NCBI GenBank assembly: GCA_949361645.1
Contig: OX442417.1
Coordinates: 7,486,275-7,550,274 of the forward strand
Direction of reading: 5' to 3'
Source of the DNA: Spongilla lacustris
Lineage: Eukaryota; Porifera; Demospongiae; Spongillida; Spongillidae
Length of the DNA: 64,000 bases
The notes beneath the pieces were generated by a model. The model did not search any database. It was not told the origin of the DNA and worked only from the letters and a program-made list of their open reading frames with translations. This document shows positions 35,019 to 44,944 of this stretch, piece by piece. How positions within the stretch are numbered: position 1 is the first letter of the stretch; each line of letters begins with the position of its first letter. Position numbers and translations under genes: made by a program.

Positions 35019-35426
35019 GCTGTAAGTTACTGCCGATGGATCCTTCTTGATGACATTCACAATTCGCTGTCCTTTCTCTCTAGAATTAGTCTTGCTCGTT
35101 TTATCATCCCTGTCCTTGAACTGTTCAACGCAAAATCTGTCAAAAAGCTGCTTCTGATCGCACTGGTCCATACTCGACTAAGGTGACTTTACACACATGC
35201 ACGTGCACAGTTTTGAAAGTGCGCATGCGTATTGAAGTTACGCGATTTCAAAATTGCGCAGTGCAATTTCGAAATTGGGTGGCAATTTTAAAATCGGAGG
35301 ACAGTTTCGAAATCGGTACCCAATTTCGAAATTTTCAAATCGCGCAACGCAATTTCGAAATTGCGCTAATTTACAATTTGTTCCAGTTTATAGATCATCC
35401 CCATGGACTACGGCTAAAAATGTGAC

Positions 35427-35880
35427 ACGTCATTATTTCAACACTATTAGTATTAAAACCATGCACAATCAATGGTGAATACTGATATTGCACAAAAAAA
35501 TTTTTTTTCTTTCGCTTTATAAATAAGCGCATATACTTAATTGACTGATTTGTATATGTAATTGAACCATCCACAAAAATATAGGTACACCACTAGCAGT
35601 AGAGACCTATTGCTGTTGGGGTGCTGAGACCAGGGACACACTATTTCTGTTAGGCCGATGGTTCGCAGCACGTCATTTTTTCAACACTGTGTATAGTATA
35701 AAAACCATGCACAATCAATGGTGAATACTGATATTGCACAAAAAAAAAAATTTCTTTCGCTTTATAAAAAAACGCATATACTTAATTGACTGATTTGTAT
35801 AACCATCCACAAAAATATAGGTACACCACTAGCAGTAGAGACCTATTGCTGTTGGGGTGCTGAGACCAGGGACACACTAT
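35427..35880. repeat. ~240-bp tandem duplication
   Basis: From CACGTCATT...TCAACACT through TAAAACCATGCACAATCAAT to GAGACCAGGGACACACTATC the sequence is repeated (about 35427-35641 and 35668-35880). Differences are a 9-bp deletion and A-run length changes. No ORF. Confidence 0.85.
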
Positions 35881-36258
35881 CGTGTCTTGCCACTCGTCTG
35901 GCCATACTAATGAGGTGCACCAAGTCCAAGGCCACTGCTCAGGTCACTTTGGTGAAGAGGGCCTGTGCAAGAGCTCTGCTGTCAAGAGCTGGACCTTCAT
36001 TGGTCATCTCTGGTTGACAGCATTTTATTTCTTTTGTTGTTTCTTGTGTGCTAATATCGCAATATAAATAAATTATATTTCCACATTTGAATATTATTAT
36101 TTAAATACCATTACACTGTCCATGTTAAATGTAATCACAATAAATCACTTGAGAATTGAATAATTATCGGAGAAATAGGTTGAATGATAAGAAAACTGAC
36201 ACGTGGCATGTTCATAGGTATCTCACTCGCAGCTACTGTACACCTGTACATGTAAACG

Positions 36259-36420
36259 CCGGTGTCACAGGCATGTGGGTCCCCCTCTATTTTGGGTCCG
36301 GGGGGACCCATATGCCTAGGCAACTGGGTACCCCCCCGGACCCAAATGCCTAGGCGTAAGGGTCCGGGTAATTATTTGCACATCCAGGCATCTAGGTCCG
36401 GGTAGGGGGCGGAGGGGGGG
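36259..36420 (+). repeat. Modular GTCC/CCTAGG palindromic repeat, copy 5
   Basis: CCGGTGTCACAGGCATGTGG, GGACCCATATGCCTAGGCAA and TGCCTAGGCGTAAGGGTCC; nearly the same as copy 1. Confidence 0.75.
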
Positions 36421-37055
36421 ACCGAGTTTCCTGATGCGTTTTATTTACTGGCACCGGCTGGTTTTGATACGATAGACACATTTCTTGTTACTTTCTCAAC
36501 GGTAAGTTAGCGTCCGTCAGCCGTTACACTTTGTAACAGCCTCTCGGCTTGCCATCTGTGTTTCTCTGCCGAAAAGTATAAGGTCACTGCTGATCTTTTT
36601 GGCAGACTTAGTCTAACTCGTAGCATAGCAAGAGCTATTTTGACGAGAAGCCTGCCCCAATCATTTGAGTAGCAAGCCTATGTCCGAGAAACATAGGCTT
36701 AGGTACTTTGTAGTAGTCTGTTTAATAAGTAGTTATTATTTAGTGTGTTATTATTGTGTAATTATTACGATAAAACTTGCAATTACATAAAATAAAATTT
36801 TAAAAAACATGTTGAGCATATACAAAACAATGAATGGGTCATGTTCAAGTAGTACACAACTGTTTCTTCGTATCATACAGGACTTAATGATTGACCTGTC
36901 GATCGCAATGTGATTTTGAGACACGCTAGGAACCTTTCTTCACTGCATCAGTCTGCATGTGCTCAGCCGGGTAATACATACATCTGTCAAAACATAGGCT
37001 TCCGCTCATTTGTATCCAGGGCTCTGGAGGCAACGTAGATTAAAGCTACTTGCGT
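36259..37055 (+). repeat. Duplicated segment related to 2120-3170
   Basis: The order CCGGTGTCACAGGCAT repeat, GATGCGTTTTATTTACTGGC, GAAAAGT...AAGGTCACT, AGAGCTATTTTGACGAGAAG, TAGGCTTAGGTACTTTG and GCTCAGCCGGGTAATACATA matches 2120-3170. This copy lacks the 402-bp insertion found at 2556 but has about 140 bp of extra sequence near 36820-36960. It supports an old duplication or two partial copies of one element. Confidence 0.8.
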
Positions 37056-37151
37056 CACGAATTTAATCAGACTGAAGGAATAGCAGCATTGTGAGGAATG
37101 AAGAGTTTTCTCGTCGCTATGTATATAATACTTCTGTTATCGCGCTTGCTT

Positions 37152-40100
37152 ATATACAGGGTGATCCAAAAGTCGCGCAAAATCTTTGAATTGGCATAAC
37201 TCCAGAACTGAACATGGTAAAATTATGCTGTTTAAACCAAAAATCATGCCAATCATTAGCTTAAGTTATGAATGTGTGGTTATTAAAAGTTAGTTATCGG
37301 TTTATTAAAAACATGCCAATGCTATGATCAACATTCAGTACCACCCAGGAAGTGTGTAAAAATTAATTTTTATAACTATTAAAATTACTTATCACGTGAT
37401 CTATCTTATATGTGGTTTTTGTGGGGAAACCCCTGCTGAAAGTCAAGCTATTGCAAATTAATCACCAATATCACGGTGAATCTATGCAAAGAAGCATCCA
37501 ATAATCGTGCCAATGAACAGCTTACCATCTTGCGTGGTGACTAACGAAGCCAAACGTTTAAAACGGAGTTGATTAGTTTCTGTTAATTGACATTATTAAA
37601 AGCTAACTTTGAATTATCAGACCTGTAGAGGAAGCCGTACTCTAATTGTGGAACTAACTTTTGTATTTTCTCCTCCACTGGAAACAAAGTTACAAACTGT
37701 CCAAGTTTGGCAGCGCTTACGCATGCGCGGAATTATTGAACGAAAGTGGAACATGAATGTTTAGGTCTGCGTACGAGAGGTCTCACGTGAACACAATTGA
37801 ATATTATCACATTCACGTGATACATTGCCGCTGTGCACAACACAGCCCCACCCTCCTAAACTATGCTTCTCTTCAACATCATTGCGCGCACTTTTCATTC
37901 GCCTGCGCAAATGTGACCCATCAGATGCATAGGCAAATATTGTAAAATCCAGTGTTATCAAAAATCCCCAAGCCGTGGCTAACGAGCCTATGCTTCACTG
38001 AGTTGTTCATTAAAAAAAAAAAAAAAGCAGAGAATCTTTATTGGACGCAAATCGTACCATACCGCGACGTTCGTTTCACAGCAGTTAGCTAGCTGTACTG
38101 GTTTTAATAACAAACCGTACTAGGTGTGCACCATTTCAATTCGAACGTCATTTCAAATAGGCCTACCTGCGCACAAAGGCGGGAGGTGAACTTAAGCAAC
38201 AAGGCAGCTTAGTACAGCGCTGCAGCTACACTAGTGCATGCAGCCGCGTGGTCCAGAACGTGCTTCATCAAAGACGCTAGAGTACGTACGTACACATGCA
38301 CGCGCATAGGTAAGTATGGGTTCAGAAATTATGTAGCGTATTCGTTCATGTTACAGACAGAATTCGTAGAAAGCAGGGTCGCTACGAGCAGGACACTTGT
38401 ACGAACCCAAAAACAACTGGAGCAGCTTGCTCTGCAATGTCCTACCACACTAACTAAGGTTCGTGTACGTGCGTGCCGGCCTCGACAGGCCTACCTGCTG
38501 TATACGTAGTCACTCTGCCTCCACCTGGACTGGAAGGTCGGGGTCTCTCCGTCTCACTTGGAGAAAAGGTCTCTCTACCCGACTGGACGAGAGGCGTCTC
38601 TCTACCTGACTGGAAAGCAGGGGTCTCTCTACCTGACTGGAAGGCCGGGGTCTCTCTACCTGACTTGAAAAGAGGGGTCTCTCTACCTGACTGGAAGGCA
38701 GGGGTCTCTCTACCTGACTGGAAAGAGAGGGGTCTCTCTACCTGACTGGAAAGAGAGGGGTCTCTCTACCTGACTGGAACCGAAGGATGATCTCTGCCTG
38801 ACACAGAGAGAGGGGGGTCTCTCTATTTGACAGAGAGAGAATACTTTTTTCTGTCTCACCCAGAGAGGGGTCTCTGTACCTGACAGGAAGAGAGGGGTCT
38901 CTCTACCTGACTGGATGTTAGGGGTCTCTCTATACCTGACTGGAACTGAAGGATGATCTCTGCCTGACACAGAGAGAGGGGTCTCTCTATCTGACAGAAA
39001 GAGATCTGTCTCAGTCAGAGAGGGTTCTGTCAATCTGTGTGGACAAGAAGGGTCTCTCTACCTGACTGGAAGAGAGGAGTCTCTCTACCTGACTGGAACT
39101 GAAGGATGATCTCTGCCTGAGGGGTCTCTTAATTTGACAGAAAGTAAATCCTTTTTCTGTCTCACTCAGAGAGGGGTCTCTCTACCTGACTGGCAGGAAA
39201 GGGTCTCTCTGTCTCACTCAGAGACGGGGGTCTCTCTACCTGACTGGAACTGAAAGGTGATCTCTGCCTGACACAGAGAGAGGGGTCTCTCTGTCTGATA
39301 GAAAGAGAATGATTGTTCTGTCTCACTCAGAGAGGGGTCTCTCTACCTGACTGGAAGGGATGGTTTCTCTGTCTCACTTGGAGATAAGAGTCACTCTACC
39401 TGACTTGAAGACACGGGTCTCTCTACCTGACTGGAAGAGAAGGGTCTCTCCGAGACAGGGGTCTCTGTACCTGACTAAAAAGGACAGGTCTCTCTACTGG
39501 ACTGGATAAGTAGGGTCTCTCTACCTGACCGGAAGAGAGGGGTCTCTGTACCTGACTGGAAGTATGGGGTCTCTCTACCTGACTGGAACTGAAGGATGAT
39601 CTCTGCCTGACACAGAGAGAGGGGTCTCTCTATCTGACAGAAAGAGAATGCTTTTTCTGACTCAGTCAGAGAGGGTTCTCTCTATCTGTCAGAAAGAGAA
39701 TGCTCTTTCTTTCTCACTCAGATATGGTTCTGCCTATCTGTCTGGAAGAGAAGGGTCTCTCTACCTGACTGGAAGAGAGGAGTCTCTCTACCTGACTGGA
39801 ACTGAAGGATGATCTCTGCCTGACACACAGAGATGGGTCTCTCTATTTGACAGAGAGAATGCTTTTTCTGTCTCACTCAGTGAGGGGTCTCTCTACCTGA
39901 CTGGAAGAGAGGTGTCTCTGTACCTGAGTCTCTCTACCTGACTGGAACTGAAGGATGATCTCTGCCTGAGGGTTCTCTCTATTTGACAGAAAGAAAATGC
40001 TTTATCTGTCTCACTCAGAGAGGGGTCTCTCTACCTGACTGGAAGAGAAAGGTCTCTCTGTCTCACTCAGAGACGGGGGGTCTCGCTTCTTGACTGGAAC

Positions 40101-42420
40101 TGAAATGTGATCTCTGCCTGACACAGAGAGAGGGGTCTCTCTATCGGACAGAAAAAAAATGATCTTTCTGTCGCACTCAGAGAGGGGTCTCGCTACCTGA
40201 CTGATAGAGAGAGATCTCTCTACCTGACTGGAAAAGAGGGGTTTCTCTACCTGACTGGAGGAGAGGGGTCTCTGTACCTGACTAGAAGAGTGGGGTCTCT
40301 CTACCTGACTGGATCTCTGCCTGAGAGGTCTCTTAATTTGACAGAAAGAAAATGCTTTTTCTGTCTCACTCAGAGAGGAGTCTCTCTACCTGACTGGAAG
40401 GGAGGGGTTTCTCCATTTCACTTGGAGAGGAAGGTCTCTTTACCTGACTGGAAGAGAATGGTCTCTCTGTCTCACTCAGATACGGGGGTCTGTCTTCCTG
40501 AGTGGAACTGAAAGGTGATCTCTGCCTGACACAGAGAGAGAGGTCTCTCTGTCTGACAGAAAGAGAGTGATCTTTCTGTCTCACTCAGAGAGGGGTTTCT
40601 CTACCTGACTAGAAGAGATGGTCTCTCCGTCTCACTTGGAGATAAGAGTTACTCTACCTCACTGGAAGACAGTGGTCTCTCTACCTTACTGGAAGAGAAA
40701 GGTCTCTCAGACAGGGGTCTCTGTACCTGACTGGAAGAGAGGGATCTCTCTACCTGGCTGGAAGAGAGGAGTCTCTCCACCTGACTGGAACTGAAGGATA
40801 ATCTCTGCCTGAGGGTTCTTTTAATTTGACAGAAAGAAAATGCTTTTTCTGTCTCACTCAGAGAGGGGTCTCTCTACTTGACTGGAAGGGAAGGGTCTCT
40901 CCATATCACTAGGAGAGGAAGGTCTCTTTACCTGACTGGACGTAAATGGTCTCTGTCTCACTCAGAGACGGTGGTCTCTCTATCTGACTGGAACTGAAAG
41001 GTGATCTCTACCTGACTGGAACTGAAAGGTGATCTCTGTCTGACACAGAGAGAGGGGTCTCTGTCTGACAGAAAGAAAATGCTTTTTCTGTCTCACTCAG
41101 AGAGCGGTCTCTCTACCTGACTGGAAGTGAGGGATCTCTCTGTGTGACTCACACAGAGGAGTCTATCTGCTGCCCTGATACAGACAGGTCGGTCTCTCTA
41201 CCCGACTGGAAGGGACGGTCTCTCCGTCTCACTTGGAGATAAGAGTCACTCTACCTGACAGGAAGAGATGGGTCTCACAGACAGGAGTCTCTGTACCTGA
41301 CTGGAAAAGAAGGGTCTCTCTACTTGACTGGAAGAGCAGGGTCTCTCTAACTGACCGGAAGAGAGGGGTCTCTGTACCTGACTGGATGAGTGGGGTCTCT
41401 CTACCTGACTGGAACTGAAGGATGATCTCTGCCTGACACAGAGAGAGGGGTCTCTCTATTTGACAGAAAGAGAATGTATTTTCTGTCTCACTCTTAGAGG
41501 GGTCTCTGTACCTGACAGGAAGAGAGGGGTCTCTCTACATGACTGGAAGAAAGGGGTCTCTTTACCTGACTGGAAGAGAGGGATCTCTCTACCTGGCTGG
41601 AAGAGAGGAGTCTCTCTACCTGACTGGAACTGAAGGATAATCTCTGCCTGAGGGGTCTCTTAATTTGACAGAAAGAAGATGCTTTTTCTGTCTCACTCAG
41701 AGAGGGGTCTCTCTACCTGACTGGAAGGGAGGGGTCTCTCCATATCACTTGGAGAGGAAGGTCTCTTTACCTGACTGGAAGTGAATGTTCTCTCTGTCTC
41801 ACTCAGAGACGGTGGTCTCTCTACCTGACTGGAACTGAAAGGTGATCTCTACCTGACTGGAACTGAAAGGTGATCTCTGTCTGACACAGAGAGAGGGGTC
41901 TCTCTGTCTGACAGAAAGAAAATGCTTTTTCTGTCTCACTAAGAGAGCGGTCTCTCTACCTGACTGGAAGTGAGGGATCTCTCTGTGTCACTCACACAGA
42001 GGAGTCTATCTGCTGCCCTGATACAGACAGGTCGGTCTCTCTACCGGACTGGAAGGGATGGTCTCTCCGTCTCACTTGGAGATAAGAGTCACTCTACCGC
42101 ACTGGAAGAGATGCCCTTCCCCACCGAGCCAACGTAGGAACAGGAGTCACACACGGCGTGTCTCCACCCGCCAAAGTAGACCATGCGGAAGGAAGGAACG
42201 TAGATGCGTATGACGGCGCTCACAGACAGGGGTCTCTGTACCTGACTGGAAGAGAGGGGTCTCTGTACCTGACTGGAAGAGTGGGGTCTCTCTACCTGAC
42301 TGGAACTGAAGGATGATCTCTGCCTGACACAGAGAGAGGGGTCTCTCTATTTGATAGAAAAAGAATGCTTTTTCTGTCTCACTCAGAGAGGGGTCTCTCT
42401 ATCTGATAGAAAGAGAATGC
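37152..42420 (+). repeat. Left arm of the foldback element
   Basis: Matches the reverse complement of about 46735-51868. 37152-38519 is non-repetitive and starts with the TACAGGGTGATCC end; the rest is array. Differences from the right arm seen by eye are rare (two in a 42-bp sample near 37280). Confidence 0.85.
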
Positions 42421-43890
42421 TCTTTCTTTCTTACTCAGATAGGGTTCTGTCTATCTGTCTGGAACAGAAGGGTCTCTCTACCTGACTGGAAGAGAGGAGT
42501 CTCTCTACCTGACTGGAACTGAAGGATGATCTCTGCCTGACACACAGAGAGGAGTCTCTCTATTTGACAGAAAGAGAATGCTTTTTCTGTCTCACTCAGA
42601 GAGGGTTCTGTCTATCTGTCTGGAAGAGAAGGGTCTCTCTACCTGACTGGAAGAGAGGAGTCTCTCTACCTGGCTGGAAGAGAGGTGTCTCTGTACCTGA
42701 CTGGAAGAGAGGAGTCTCTCCTCCTGACTGGAACTGAAGGATGACCTCTGCCTGAGGGATCTCTCTATCTGACAGAAAGAAAATGCTTTTTCTGTCTCAC
42801 TCAGAGAGGGGCGTCTCTACCTGACTGGAAGGGTGGGCTCTCCCCATTTCACTTGGAGTGGAAGGTCTCTCTACCTGACTGGAAGAAAGTGGTCTCTCTG
42901 TCTCACTCAGAGACGGGGGTCTTGGTCTCTCTATCTGACAGAAAGAGAATGATCTTTCTGTCTCACTCAGAGAGGGGTCTCTCTACCTGACTGGAATAGA
43001 GGGGTCTTTCTACCTGACTGGAAGAGAGGGGTCTCTCTATCTGACTGGAAGAGAAGGGTCTCTCTACCTGACTAAAAGAGAGGGGTCTCTCAACCTGACG
43101 GAAAGCGAGGGGTCTCTCTACCTGACAGAAAGAGAGAGGTCTCTCTACCTGACTGGAAGAGAGGGGTCTCTCTACCTGACTGGAATAGAAGGGTCTCTTT
43201 AACTGACTGGAAGAGAAGGCCGAAGGGTCTCTGTGTCTAACTCAGATACAGGGGTCTTTGTACCTGTCTGAAAAAAACTTAACTGGAATAGAGAGGTCTC
43301 TCTACAGGACTGGAAGAGAGGGATCTCTCTATAGACACAAAGACCCTTCTCGTCCAGTAAGGTAGAGAGACCCCTCTCTTCCAATGAAATAGAGAGACCC
43401 CTCTCTTCCAGTCAGGTAGAGAGACCCCTCTTTTCAAGTCAGGTCGACAGACCCCTGTATTCAAGTCAGGTATACCTGACTGGAATAGAGAGGTCTGTCG
43501 ACCTGACTTGAAAAGAGGGGTCTCTCTACCTGACTGGAAGAGAGGGGTCTCTCTACCTGACTGGAACTGAAAGATGATCTCTGCCTGACACGCAGAGAGT
43601 GGTCTCTCTATTTGACAGAAAGTGAATGCTTTTTCTGTCTCACTCAGAGAGGGGTCTCTATACCTAACAGGAAGAGAGGGATCTCTCTACCGGACTGGAA
43701 GATAGGGGTCTCGTAATATTACTGGAAGAGAGGGGTCTCTGTACCTGACTGGAAGAGAGGGGTCTCTCCACCTGACTTGAAAAGAGGTGTCTCTATCTGA
43801 CTGGAAGAGAGGGCTCTCTCTACCTGACTGGAAGAGAGCGGTCTCTCTACCTGACTGGAAGAGAGAGGTCTGTCGACCTGACTTGAAATG
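38520..43890 (+). repeat. Left minisatellite array, ~27-bp unit with higher-order structure
   Basis: The basic unit is GGTCTCTCTACCTGACTGG followed by AAGAGAGG. Variant blocks with AACTGAAGGATGATCTCTGC, CTGACACAGAGAGAGG, GACAGAAAGAGAATGC and CTGTCTCACTCAGAGA alternate with it and form larger repeated blocks of about 130 bp or more. The single-copy interlude CACCGAGCCAACGTAGGAAC (about 42110-42225) interrupts it. Unit length is a multiple of three and lacks stops in some frames, so long chance frames appear. Confidence 0.9.
43335..43605. repeat. Small palindrome inside the left array
   Basis: About 43335-43470 is in the reverse orientation to the surrounding array and mirrors 43471-43605 across the centre CAGGTA|TACCTG (shared words CTTTTCAAGTCAGGTCGACA and their complements). 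It is a local inverted duplication nested in the larger palindrome. Confidence 0.8.
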
Positions 43891-44944
43891 AGAAGGATAT
43901 AATTTTTTTATATCTGCAGATGTATTTGTGTCAGTGTATTAATGTAAGTATCTGTGTTCTGTGAGCATGTAATTGTGATAAAGTTTCAGTTTATTTGTTT
44001 ATGTATTTGTTTGTGAAAATAGTGTAGTTTAAAGTATCTGTCATTTACACACACTTATGTGTGTTCTAAATTAGTACTATGCAAGCTTAACTTTGTGCAT
44101 AGGAGCATAAGAAGACTCAGATCTACATTTGGTTTCTTACCAATAAAGCCCTGCAGGTGTCATAATCAATGCAAATTATTCATAGAGGTCATGGAGAGGT
44201 GTTTCAAGCCCCTCCTACTGTCTACTACTAGACATCAAAGGGATACCCACTTGCTTACTTTCACTTCCTCTCTTTTGACTCACAATACCCCTATGCACAC
44301 ACTTTCCCAGGAGGAGGAAGGAATAAGGCTCATACCTACCACACACATGCATACCCACCTCCACAGACATGATTAAACCCCCCCACAATGCATGTAACAA
44401 CTATTTTTATGCTTAAATATTCTCACTTCTGCCCCCCTCTCCACTGTACCTATCAATGCCACCCTTTCTAGATCTTTATTTCCCTGCCCGGCCTCCCATC
44501 TCGAAGGCAGAGAGGTTTATCTGTCTAACAGTTAAACGAGGTCCCTCTGAGTGTTAGCACAGAGAGTGGTACTGCTAGAACCCAATACATGTAGCTCCTT
44601 CGGTACACAATTTCACAGCAGGAGATGTTCCTATACCATGTACATGTACATGTATAACAAAAACACTTCATCTGGCAGTTTCTAAAGATTGATGTGTTAA
44701 TTTAATACTCTACATACACAAAACACAGTTAGAGTCATGTGACCCTGACTAAACTCCACCATGTACTATGGTTGGTGGCAGAGGAAAGTTTTAGTGTCTC
44801 CAGTCCCTTCTTCCTCCATCACTGGAGGAGAAGCATGGTCCTAGTGTGGTATAGACAACATACGATCATACTTCTCTACCAGGTTCTCCACGTTGGGCTG
44901 CAGGTACGCAATTATAACACCACTGTCTCCTGAAGAGGGAGTAG
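43891..44944. other. Unique spacer at the centre of the foldback element
   Basis: About 1 kb of AT-richer, non-repetitive DNA with TACATGTA words and short frames (up to 105 codons at 44059-44376) without recognisable domains. A decayed array-like piece (AGAGAGGTTTATCTGTCTAAC) lies near 44509. Confidence 0.7.

Larger units (their letters stand above)
33137..35171 (-). pseudogene. Ginger/KRBA2-like integrase, multi-exon, interrupted by a hAT insertion
   Basis: Exon 1 runs from ATG 35171 (MDQCDQKQLFDRFCVEQFKD) to the donor at 34000 and is split by the hAT at 34107-35018; the frame on both sides agrees once one copy of the 8-bp duplication is counted. Exon 2 (from 33926) carries WRRVAFIDEFFDIIEKVH and KGHIS. 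A following exon (33726-33592) carries CIPRSAVDKF and CLLCHARKPQ, the rest of the zinc-binding module. The last exon (33544-33137) has the core: first Asp in IDLIDMRH, second in VHSDNGWQFVN, Glu in QGLIEQGNG. It ends WSEWLPFIQ. A TGA lies between FPLV and KSAAEV, and the exon 2/3 junction does not stay in frame, so the gene is dead even apart from the insertion. Families annotated KRAB-A domain-containing protein 2-like share these motifs. Confidence 0.8.
32652..35378 (-). mobile_element. Integrase-bearing DNA transposon with TTTCGAAATTG-rich inverted ends
   Basis: 32652-32820 and 35209-35378 are inverted copies of about 170 bp. Both contain CAATTTCGAAATTG-type words several times, GGGTACCGATTT, CTGTCCTCCGATTTTAAAAT and GCATGCGCACTTTGAAAACT. 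They enclose exactly one minus-strand integrase gene starting 38 bp inside the right arm. The gene-in-TIR layout and the integrase type fit a Ginger-like cut-and-paste transposon. A hAT element (34107-35018) is nested inside exon 1. The outermost bases and target duplication are unclear because the left end abuts a microsatellite. Confidence 0.8.
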
